Origin: Didymodactylos carnosus
Lineage: Eukaryota > Rotifera > Eurotatoria > Philodinida > Philodinidae
Assembly (NCBI GenBank): GCA_905250885.1
Contig: CAJNOQ010003370.1
Span: 1-20,478 of the forward strand
Reading direction: 5' to 3'
Length of the DNA stretch: 20,478 nucleotides
Shown here piece by piece: positions 1-9,400 of this stretch. How positions within the stretch are numbered: the first letter of the stretch is position 1; every line of letters begins with the position of its first letter. The position numbers and the translations under genes were made by a program. Below the pieces are notes generated by a model that saw nothing but the letters and a program-made list of their open reading frames with translations, was not told where the DNA came from and searched no databases.

Positions 1-46
<46 letters not shown>
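1..46. repeat. Homopolymer C run
   Basis: The window opens with an uninterrupted run of 46 C residues. It is followed by a dispersed-repeat segment that ends in a run of nine G at 334-342, so the segment is bounded by C and G runs that are complementary to each other. The run could be a genuine repeat-element terminus, or an assembly or sequencing artefact at a contig edge. The window alone cannot decide between these. Confidence 0.85.
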
Positions 47-48
<2 letters not shown>

Positions 49-342
49 CTCTGTATGACCTTTCATCAAAAAGTTACAGGCATTTTCCTAGAAGTCCTAA
101 AATTGCTCTACAAAGCTGTGTTTTCAAAAAAATTTTAATTGCATGAGTATCCAGGAAAAAACCATTATTTAAAGACCTATTTTTTTCGAGGCTCTTGAAA
201 AACTTGCTCAAAATCCCCGAAAAACCAGTTTTGTAACCAAAAGCAATACAGATTCTGGAAGTAGACACTTCAGGCTATCTTTCCATATGTGTATCTTAAA
301 ACCGATTTTTTGACCGAAAATCACCATTTCTGAGGGGGGGGG
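47..342. repeat. Dispersed repeat segment related to the foldback at 12221-13047
   Basis: The reverse complement of about 235-333 aligns with about 12398-12470; the shared word TGAAGTGTCTACTTCCAGAA is the clearest match. The first 60 bases (about 47-107) align in the same direction with about 12650-12705. The matching copy lies between the arms of a foldback element, so this is probably a fragment or relative of that family. It sits against a reverse-transcriptase relic at about 343, which suggests insertion into it. No coding potential was recognised. Confidence 0.6.
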
Positions 343-719
343 CCCTTAATACTGAATTCAATACTACGAATAGTTTTCTTAACAACATTACGTGGATATC
401 CATTCGCAATAAAAATCTTTTTGTAATATTCTAACTGTTGTTTAAATAGACTATCCGATGAGCAAATTTTTTTTGCACGAAAACATAGGCATTTAATTAA
501 ATTAATTTTATGATTGTGGGGTTGATTACTTGTTCATCTGAGATATAGACCAGTGTCGGTGGGTTTTCTGTAAACATATGTAATTAATTCTGAATCTTTT
601 CTCTCCACCATGACGTCAAGAAACGGTAATTTATTATCTGTTTGCATTTCTATTGTGAATTTAATTGAACTTTCTAGTTTGTTAGTTAGTAACATTTCAG
701 AAAACATAAAATTTGTTTA
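343..719 (-). pseudogene. Reverse transcriptase fragment, Penelope-like, decayed
   Basis: Reading the minus strand from 719 down to about 348 gives one frame with a clear retroelement protein. The motif LPFLDV lies near 627-610, followed by TYVYRKPTDTGLYL near 583-540. After that come a stretch on NLIKCL (about 501-484) and FRAKKICSSDS, then a GYPRNVVKKTIRS-like end near 397-362. This order matches the end of the RT and its thumb region in Penelope-like elements; the assignment is from memory of the family. The frame has an in-frame TGA at 536-534 and a stop at 719-717. The catalytic palm is missing on the 5' side, and no GIY-YIG endonuclease is seen on the 3' side, where sequence identity breaks off into the repeat at 47-342. 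It is a dead fragment of a few hundred bases. A non-LTR or other RT class is possible but fits the motif order less well. Confidence 0.75.
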
Positions 720-1680
720 TTTTTAATTTTATTCTTTAAGCAGAAAAATAGAAAAATATCTGCAGTTATAAAAATGTTTGTTAAGAAAACGGATACATTA
801 AAAGTATATATATGCTAATGTATGTATGTATCCACAATACAATCAAAGGAACAGAAATAAAATAAAATAAAATAAAATAATTTAGAATTTAAATGTTGAC
901 ATGCTTCTAATCAACATAAAGAATTACTAAATAAAAAATGAAGTCTAATAAGGACAAAATTTAATGAAAGTATTACTAACTATTTGGTTTGTAGTCATAT
1001 TTAATATATACATACAAATAAGAAGAAAATTATATTTTTTTCTATTTAAGCAATTTTGAAATGCTCCCTTACTAGGCTGTTCTACCTCATTTCGGTTACA
1101 TTTTATTTTATTTTTTCACTTACTTTTGATTGCATTATATGTAATACATGCATATACAATGAATAATCTTTGGAAATATGGCGGTTAATTGTTTTTGAAG
1201 AAGTAGAAACAATTAGAAAAGAAAACCCAGCTCAATATATACAAATTAGTATACAATGAAATGTTCTATAATAGAGAAATAGTAAGTTGAGTAATGATCG
1301 GGGAATAGAGGGATAGTGACCGACCGACCGGAATATATTTTGAAACGTTCCCTTAGTCATAACGATTAAAAAGTGTCATGAAAAGTACGAAAAAATATTG
1401 CACAAAATTTAAAGTATGTTTGATGGAAAAGGCTTCCTTCTATATTACTAACATACATATTTAATGAATCAAACATATATCTTGTAAACCATATCTAAAT
1501 TAAACTTTTTCTTACATTCTATCCGAATTAGTCTACATATTTTGTTTTCTCGAACAAAAATATCAGGTTCTGATTGTGACCATATACATCACAAATCACA
1601 AACTTCTTTAACTTCTTGAAAAGTTTATATATCTAGTCTGAAAGATATTTTTTCAATTTCTCTGCTGTTTTCTTTCTATA
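720..1680. other. AT-rich intergenic sequence
   Basis: No gene, RNA or clear inverted repeat was seen. The stretch is very AT-rich and includes a short ATAAA microsatellite at about 855-880 and scattered TATATG-type words. It may contain flanking remains of the retroelement at 343-719, but no protein frame continues past the stop at 719-717. Confidence 0.5.
855..880. repeat. ATAAA microsatellite
   Basis: About five tandem copies of the five-base unit AAATA/ATAAA lie in intergenic sequence. No associated gene was seen. Confidence 0.85.
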
Positions 1681-3410
1681 TTCCAGGTCGTTTTGCACAC
1701 CATTCGATAGAGAATTTAACGGTGATCACGATTATTACTATCCCGGCTTCCAAAACTCTTTCCTCGCGCAGAAAATCGCAAAATGCTGAGAGAAAGTCAA
1801 AAACGGGTAAAACAAAACCGGAAACCGAGGCACATCAACGCCTACATGCAGACTTTGCAAACATATCTAGTTTTTGGTGGAACCTTCATTCACACATGCT
1901 TAGATACGCCAGAGGATGAGCTTCAAAACAACGGCTTGCTTTTTTCGAAATTCTTTCTATTCAAAAGTTATTCAAGTTTTACTGAAAATTTTGTCAAAAC
2001 GGTCCTTTTTTCGTTATGTCCTTTCGTTGGTGTCCTTTTTGCAAGTTTTGCTCGCAACGACGTTGTTTTGCCACTGACTAGGTTAAAAACGACGTACCAT
2101 TCCATAGAGAATTTTATGGGCTTCAAAATGAGCGATGAATAAGTCTCTCAAAGATATGCCTAGATGGATCAATGGTCGAAATACTTGACCGATATAATGA
2201 TTTTCGCCTATCCTGGTACTTTGAACACTTCTTCAGTCATTTTTCTACCATAATGAAAAATCATATTTTTTTCAAAAACATATCATTGGACAGCTCTTGA
2301 AATTCTGTACAAAGTGACCTGGTAAGAATATCCAGACAGGTGGGGTCAGTCAATAAAGATATGGAAAACAAGCGTTTGGGTGCCATGTATGCTGTACAGT
2401 GTGTCATACTTACAAGAACTCCTTTGTTTTTGATTTTTTGGTAAACGCTGGAACCAATCTGAATAGTGTTTTGAATAACTCGAAGATTTTTCTATCAAAT
2501 GAGGCGCATATCTCCGTTTCATGGGAAAAGTTGATAATAGGGCTTCTGGAAAACCAAGTCCTTGACTTTTGGTCAGAAAATTCTGCAAACGACATAGCCT
2601 GATAGAGTATATAATTTTGAAGAAAATAAGACATCCTCCGGCTGTCTATAATGCTTTTTCACCGGAATGTTTTGGTAGTTTTGACGCCCTTTCTAGGCAT
2701 TCGTAAATCGACTGTAGTAGCCTGAGAAAGCATTATAAAAGTACATGTTTAGATTCAGTTTTCGACGCTGAATTTGAATATCTTAATCACAAAACTCTAC
2801 GACGTCTTGTGGCGAAACTGGAGAACTTTTTCTCAAAATACCTTTATCTTTTAAAAGTGATGTAACTACTCAAGAAGAAATAAAAATTCTATTTTTTGAT
2901 GAAGTTAAGCAATGATATTGGTGGCTCTCTGTCTCGAAAACCAGAAGAGCCTTATTTCTGAAAAATAGTTGGACATGTTGTCCAACATTTTCTCTTTCAG
3001 ATGGCTAAAAACCAGAGATGGACACTCCCTGATTAAGTTCTATTTAACTGGTTAAGTTCAGCGATTTTGCAATAACTCATTATAACCGATATTTTCCTTC
3101 TGAAGAAAAGTAAATCAATATTTGGACTAAAACAGAAAATGTAATCGTTTTCATTTCGTTCGCTGCAGAAAAGCATATAATTTAGCTTTAGATTAAATTG
3201 AATTATGCAAGTGGTAGTAGAAAACGAAAATTTCTTCTATTCTGTAACTGAAACAGATTTTTCTCTTTCTTTCTCCTGCAAAATATTATTTCTCTTAAAG
3301 AGGAAAAGAAAGGAGAGAGAATGATTGATATTGATCTCTATACATGATATAACTAACGCATTTCATTATTGTTGACGGCTTCCCTTACACTCATCTCTCG
3401 ATATATTGCT
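1681..3410. other. Anonymous non-coding sequence with recurring short motifs
   Basis: Open frames here are short, overlap on both strands and resemble no protein I know. A motif of the form ACCATTCGATAGAGAATTT at about 1698-1716 recurs in altered form at about 2097-2115. Words of the type GGCTTCCAAAA or GCTTCAAAA occur near 1745, 1921 and 2120. This patchy repetition suggests degraded dispersed repeats rather than a gene. A small inverted pair at about 2646-2660 and 2722-2736 is too short to define an element. Confidence 0.4.
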
Positions 3411-3575
3411 CGATGAATCGGGATCCTAGATACATAACCAGATGCATCTAGAAATGAATCAGCTGTATCTAGATGTATCGGCCGATAACTCGATTCAACT
3501 TTTTCTCTTTTTTATGCATCTAGATGTATCGGGTTTTGTATCCAGTGTATCTAGCTGCATCGGGTGATACTCGGT
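3411..3575. repeat. Array of self-complementary ATCTAGAT words
   Basis: Variants of GCATCTAGATGTATCGGG recur at least four times (near 3444, 3475, 3516 and 3549), mixed with related words such as GATCCTAGATACAT and GATACTCGGTAC. The core ATCTAGAT is its own reverse complement, so the array could fold in many registers. No terminal inverted repeat or target duplication was found around it. Confidence 0.6.
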
Positions 3576-4668
3576 ACATTTTTCATGCTTGGGAAATACT
3601 ACAGCTGACAAAAGTTTTTACATAGACCGACAGAAAACAGTCTCCTCTACTCCAGAAATTAATAATAAAATTTTCATGTTGAGAAATGACTTTCCCAATT
3701 GCAAAATAGTCAACCTCAAACTTTTCGTGATCTAGTTGCTGCCAACAGGTCTCATATATTTTTTCTGTCATAAGCATGAGCGAGAAAGAAAAACTTTTTC
3801 CTTCTCTCTGGAGGAGAAATATCCTATCCGTATAAGTGGTTAAGGAGAGAGTTATGACTGTTATGAAACTACAAACTGTTGTGTGTTTTAATAGACAAAC
3901 TCTATACACACAGAGTAAGAAAAAGAAATTGAAACGCGTCTCTCTATTTAGTTTTGTTATTCGTGCTGCTACTATTTTGTTCAAGTAAAAAAGTTTTCTC
4001 TAAATTCAGAATTTTGCTCATAATCCTTAAGATCTGCTTTCAACGCAAAAAAACTACCTTCAGGCAAAAGGTTGCCACTAAAAATGTACAAATACACATA
4101 TAGTAACGTGTTAAGCACGGCTCTTCTTCTTCTTGTCACTCCTAGATCACTCTAATGACTAGACAGCTAATTTAAAATAGTTTGTCTGAATAATAACGAT
4201 CGCTCCGTCAATTTGTCTAACTTTAATAGTAAGGTTCTGTATAAAAGTCTTCTTTCAAAAAATATTTATATTTTCTGCACGAAAGCTTTTTAATCTAGCA
4301 CATAAAATCTTTAGGGGCTCCCAAACCCATTTGAGCTTTCGTATAAGTTACGAAACCCTGCTGATTTCGAGTACTAACTGCAAAACTTTTGAAGGCTTTC
4401 GTATTAAGTGCGACACCCCTTAAACGCGTAAAAAAGCATTTTTTCAGGTCGTATAGAGACGTTGTATGAATGTTCTTTTTATTTTCTGGTTTATTTTCAC
4501 CATAGTACCAATCGGCACTCCAAAAGCTTTCTCCCGTAGTAGCTACATATCTACATACTGTATGGTGAAAAGCCGTTTGGAATGCTCCTTGTACATCACT
4601 CAAAATTGCTCTCGAGGAAAAGTCCTCGAGTGCCACCTTGGATTTTCTTTGAAACATACTTCATTATA
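3576..4668. other. Non-coding stretch between repeat clusters
   Basis: No convincing gene was found. Minus-strand open frames of 133 and 120 codons (3583-3984 and 4295-4657) have no recognisable domain and composition typical of chance frames. A direct repeat is visible: GCTTTCGTATAAGT at about 4335 and GCTTTCGTATTAAGT at about 4396, 61 bases apart, each followed by a similar GACACCCC or GAAACCC tract. A perfect 8-bp hairpin lies at 4611-4630. Confidence 0.4.
4611..4630. repeat. Small perfect hairpin
   Basis: CTCGAGGA (4611-4618) and TCCTCGAG (4623-4630) form an 8-bp perfect stem around a 4-base loop. It lies about 40 bases from the foldback element at 4669. No T-run or gene end is nearby, so a terminator or regulatory role is not supported. 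Confidence 0.6.
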
Positions 4669-5322
4669 AGTTATTTTTGATGCTGATCACGAATCTGATA
4701 TCCGTTCATTTCCATACGGTTTTTCAAAACCTCTGTTCAAATTCGATGTGTTCAGAAACCCATAGTGAACTTTCGTCTGAACATCTTCTGATAGTGCCAG
4801 ATTGCAGAGCATATCAGGTTATCCTTGTGGACAAGTTTTGAGAAACAAAGAACAAGTGTTCATTGAATTATGGGTTTTGTATGGGAAAAACACTTCAATG
4901 ATGCTTATTTTGGCTGGATAAAATACTAAAATTTTTATAACTAAGTAAAAACTTGTCTATAGGGATAAGTTGGTATGTTCTGCAATCTGGCACTATCCCC
5001 TAGAGAACGTACTTGGGAGCAAGTACTTCGGCTAAGTGCTTCGTCTGCGTCAGGTACTTGTCCTTTTTCCAGAAGTAAATTTACTTGTAAGTACTTGTCC
5101 TTACTTGTCAAGTACTTTCAGAAAGTACTTCTTAGCGATAAGGCAAGTATTTTGATCATTGACAAGTACTTAGTACTTGCATTAAGTACGTTCTCTAGGG
5201 TTACACTTTATTCCAACGAAAGTTTACTCTGGATTTCTGAAGACATCGAATTTGAACAGAGGTTCTGAAAAACCATATGGGGATGAACAGATATCAGATT
5301 CATGATTAGCATCAAAAATAAC
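4669..5322. mobile_element. Foldback (long inverted repeat) element, right arm interrupted
   Basis: The left arm (4669-4839) is the inverse of the right arm (4948-5322) once a 203-bp segment at 4998-5200 is removed. That leaves arms of about 171 and 172 bases around a loop of about 108 bases (4840-4947). Matching landmarks are TTATTTTTGATGCT against its complement at 5309-5322, CAAATTCGATGT against 5245-5256, and GATAGTGCCAGATTGCAG against 4980-4997. There is no transposase frame, so the element is non-autonomous. Which superfamily mobilised it cannot be told, because no clear target duplication is visible. Confidence 0.8.
4998..5200. mobile_element. 203-bp MITE-like element with perfect 17-bp TIRs and an internal AAGTACTT array
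   Basis: The ends CCCTAGAGAACGTACTT (4998-5014) and AAGTACGTTCTCTAGGG (5184-5200) are perfect inverted repeats. The interior is built from variants of CAAGTACTTGTC, whose core AAGTACTT is self-complementary. Its boundaries are confirmed by the host foldback: the left arm of that element (4669-4839) runs through the equivalent position without this segment. It is too short to encode a transposase. No obvious target-site duplication was found. This is a clear nested insertion, so it is younger than the foldback around it. Confidence 0.85.
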
Positions 5323-5508
5323 CCAGAATGAATCAGGGACGGAAAACAAGAGCTTTGTTTGCTTTCTAAAGCCAAAGTTTTTCTTTTCTTTCTATCTGAA
5401 CATGCTCAAAATACAGAGTTGAGTGTTGTTTATACGTTCTGCTTGTCCAGAATGCTAAAATACCTCATTTCAAATCAAAAAATTCAAAAAATTCAAAATA
5501 AAAAAAAG

Positions 5509-5576
5509 TCGGTATTTTCGGTATCGGTATATACCGAAGTTCGATATTTTCGGTATTCGGTATACTGATACCGGTG
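5509..5576. repeat. Array of TCGGTAT / ATACCGA words
   Basis: The heptamer TCGGTAT and its inverse ATACCGA recur about seven times within 68 bases, including the palindrome CGGTATATACCG at about 5525-5536. An A-rich tract (about 5470-5507) precedes it. No gene or terminal inverted repeat is attached. Confidence 0.65.
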
Positions 5577-6409
5577 CATACTCCTACTCTTAAACAAAAA
5601 AAAGGATGCCAAAGTTTAAGAAACATTTATTACAACATAAAGGTATCCTCACTGAATAATTCGAAAATTGAAATTCTTTACAATACAATTCATGCAGAGG
5701 AGAATTATCGCTTTAAAATGGAACTTCGTTGGATTCTTTCCGACTGCAAAGATTTTTTTTCATTCATTTTTCTTGTTTCCTTTAATTATTTTTAAGTTTT
5801 AAATAAAAAATCTCTCTTGATCTGATATTTTTCGTACACAAAGACTTAATATGTGTGAAAATGTCAGATATAAACAGTCTCGGTCAACTTTTTTCGTTTT
5901 CGATTATTAATTCTTTTTTCTAAACTTCCAGTAATAAATAATAATTGCCAGTTTTATTCATTCTAAACGTAGGATATGCAGCACATGTGTTTTGTTTTGT
6001 ACGAAAAATACTGCTGCTGTCATCATAATCACATTAATAGTAGTTATTTTTTCTTTTCTTCTTTCTTTTCTTCGGCAGAGACGTTTTTTTGAATACAGTT
6101 CTACGAAATGAATGTGGACATATTTTAAAATATAAAGAAACCTTTATTATGTAAACTATACAATGGAGACTTGAACTATGTCTGTTATCAATAGTGATCG
6201 AAGTTGTTTATATACAAGGTAGGAAAAGTTATGTGTACATATTCCATAAAATTGTATATTCAACTATCAAACATGGACTTGTCACTCGTGTCTGTTAAAG
6301 AAAAAAGAAATATAAGAAAAGAAAAGAAAAAATATTCATTCTATGATCACATTAATATTATTCTTTCAAAAATAAAACACATTTGTTCCATAGACAATTC
6401 GTTAAATCG
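5577..6409. other. Upstream region of the transporter gene
   Basis: AT-rich sequence with a pyrimidine-rich tract at about 6046-6075 and several TATAAA-like words (for example near 6130). It should hold the promoter and 5' UTR of the gene starting at 6410, but no individual element can be assigned with confidence. An in-frame stop at 6353-6355 limits upstream extension of the first exon. Confidence 0.4.
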
Positions 6410-9400
6410 ATGCCTGCTCTTTTTTATAGCAATAATAATGTCGTTACATCATCAAGTTATACCGAATTATCATCGACAAAAGAAGATTCAAAATTAGTAA
6501 AACATTTGTTATGGAAATTAGATATCCGATTAGTGCCATTTCTCGCATTACTCTACCTTTGTTCGTTTTTAGACAGAATAAATATTGGTATGTACTTTGT
6601 ATATCGGATCGGTCAAATAACTTTGCTAGGAAACTTAATTTTCGTCTTAATTTTTTATTATGTACTCCGGTTAAGTAGTCTGTTACTATTTCCGGACATA
6701 AGGAAAAACAGATAGCGAGTTCGTATTGAAAAAAATCAATGGAATATAACAAAAAACAGGGTGTTCGGACTGAAATTTGTCAAGGAGTTTGTAACGAACT
6801 CTGACAATCGCTTTTTAAAGGTTGAACAGTGAAATTTTGACTAGAGATCAGAAGCAGAATGTTCGAAAGTTCGTAATGACAAAGACAGGGAGGTCGTAAT
6901 GGAAACCACAGGATGTTCGGAATTATGTTCAGTTTGCTCACCTTTGGGAGAATGTGTAGCGACACGCTAGTCTTGCAACTTAAAATGGTGATTTTACGAA
7001 CTCCCTGTCAATGTCATTTCACGCTTCCAGTTTTTTTCTGTAAAAGATACCCTTAGACTTACATTCCGAACACCTGACCTTGTTCATTACGATCTCCGGG
7101 TGCTACATCAGATATAGCAAGGAGCATTCTATTCCGAACATCCGATCAAACCATTCCGATTCTCAGTTTTTCCATTACGATCTTCCATAGAAAAATGTTC
7201 ACGAACTACCGTCATAAATGTTTTAAGGACAAGAAATTCATTTCAAAACATCCGGATACATGTCCGGAGTTCAGAATGATTTAAGACGAAACTAAGACAC
7301 CTACTCTGCTACCAATACAATGTCCTTCCGTAATATTTTTTCTGTATGTGGTTTCTTTCATAGTTTTTGAACGAAAGCAGATCTACAGCTCTGCAATATC
7401 TTAAAGTCAAGAGAAAAGTATATTAAACATTTTGAGATGTTTTCACATTGTACATGATCTTTCGTTTAAAAGCTGTAATAAAAATACAAACATCTACTTT
7501 AGTTTTATTTTTGAACGAAAGATCATGTACAATGTGAAAACATCTCAAAATGTTCAATACACTTTTCTCTTCACTTCAAGATGTTGTAAAGCTCTGAATA
7601 TGCTTTCGTTCGAAAACTATGAAAGAAACCACAAGCAAGAAAAAACGTTACGAAAAGACATGGCGGTGTCTAGCAGAGTTACTTGGTCTAGTCGATATTC
7701 ATTTTTTACGGGCTTCTAGTCTAATTAAAAACTTATATTTTTATTTTAATTTAGGTAATGCTAAACTAGCCGGTTTAGAAACCAGTCTCCATATGTCTGA
7801 ATCTCAGTATAGTTGGGCCTTATCAATCTTATTCGTCGGATATGTAAGTGTAATACATATGAAAACACATTTTGTTTAGTGAAATTTATTTAGCATTTAC
7901 TCATTTATCGTTGTTTAGATTCTATTTGAAGTTCCTTCAAATATGATATTGAAACGAGTTGGACCAAAAATATGGATACCAATTATCACTTTAACTTGGG
8001 GTTTAATAATGGTTTTAATGGCATTTGTTCGTTCACCAAATCAGTTACTTATTGCAAGGTTTTTTCTCGTATGTTTCTAACTATATTTCAATAGAATTGT
8101 AAATAGATTATGAATTGAAATATATTTAGGGTGTTGCAGAAGCGGGACTATTTCCAGGTGTTATTTTCTATTTAACATTATGGTATACTCGTCGAGAACA
8201 AACAATTCGAATGGCTTTTTTTTATTCGGCTGCTGTTTTATCCGGAGCATTTGGAGGTATTCTGGTATGTGTAGATATAATCGTCTCTATCTTATCTACT
8301 TTTACCTACATATATGCACTGTAATTGATCTTTTTCGTTAGCCAGTACGAATTTTATGTCCTGCGAAACTTGGAAGCTCTCCTGGTCTGCCAGTAGCCAC
8401 CTCATCTTATTCTTACGATGGAACATTCCCAAGTGTCCCGCTTCGATTTCGCTCGTTCATACATCATTCGATAGGGGGTCTCGAGTAGATGAAAAGCTTA
8501 AAAGGATATCGGCTGACGACTCTTTAAGACCCGGTTTTCTGGGAAACCAGTTTTTCAGAAACTCTAACAGAATAACCAAAACCTTTGTTAATGAGACATG
8601 ATTGTAGCCCGCGGAATTCTCATAAAAATGAGATACAGTCCAGCTCTATATGACCTATCTTTGCAAAGTTATAGAATTTGGAAGAAAAGCTCTAAATGTT
8701 CATTGTCAACTCAAAGCTGCAGAAATTAGAAGAAATTAATTTAGGGCTTTTCTTGTAAATTCTATAACTTTGCAAAGAAAGGTCATATAGAGCTGGGAGA
8801 CATCTCATTTTTATGAGAATTTCGCGGGCTACAATCATGTCTCATTAACAAAGGTTTTGGTTATTCTGTTAGAGTTTCTGAAAAACTGGTTTCCCAGAAA
8901 ACTGGGTCTTAAAGAGTCGTCAGCCGATATCCTTTTAGGCTTTTCATCTACTTGAGACCCCCTATCGAATGATGTATGAACGAGCGAAATCGGAGCGGGG
9001 CACCTGGGAATGTTCCCTCGTAAGAACAAGATGAGGTGGCTACTGGCAGACCAGGGGAGCTTCCAAGTATTGCAAGCAGTATTGAGACCCTGTAGAAATC
9101 GTGAAAAGCATCCCCGGTACAGTGGGCGTTTTTCTATAGAACGGGCGAACATGTGGTTTTTTAATTCAAAAAGTGACTATTTTTTATGTCGAAAAAGTTT
9201 TTATTCAGAAAATGAAAGAGTTATACGTTATTCGATGTAGTTTTATGCGCTGATTTCAAATATGAAATTATTTTTCAATAAAAGCGTTTCTGAGTTGAGA
9301 AAAATGTAGTTTATCTCAAAAGCCAAGGGTTGTTTAAAAAACTCTTATCTAAGTTCAAAATAAAAACTGCATGTACCATAGATGCAGCGTATGTCGAGGA

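Noticed and set aside
1722-2142. Overlapping plus-strand frames of 65 and 119 codons
   Set aside because: They overlap in different frames, resemble nothing known and lie in sequence with recurring repeat-like motifs.
3583-3984. Minus-strand open frame of 133 codons
   Set aside because: No domain, no codon bias that stands out and no neighbouring exons. Its content is low-complexity and pyrimidine- or purine-rich.
4295-4657. Minus-strand open frame of 120 codons
   Set aside because: It has some protein-like stretches but no recognised family, and it contains direct-repeat and hairpin sequence. A plus-strand frame overlaps it. Not enough to call a gene.
8356-9152. Two nearly identical reading frames on opposite strands
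   Set aside because: They are the two arms of the 701-bp foldback. The shared protein follows from arm identity and has no recognised domain.
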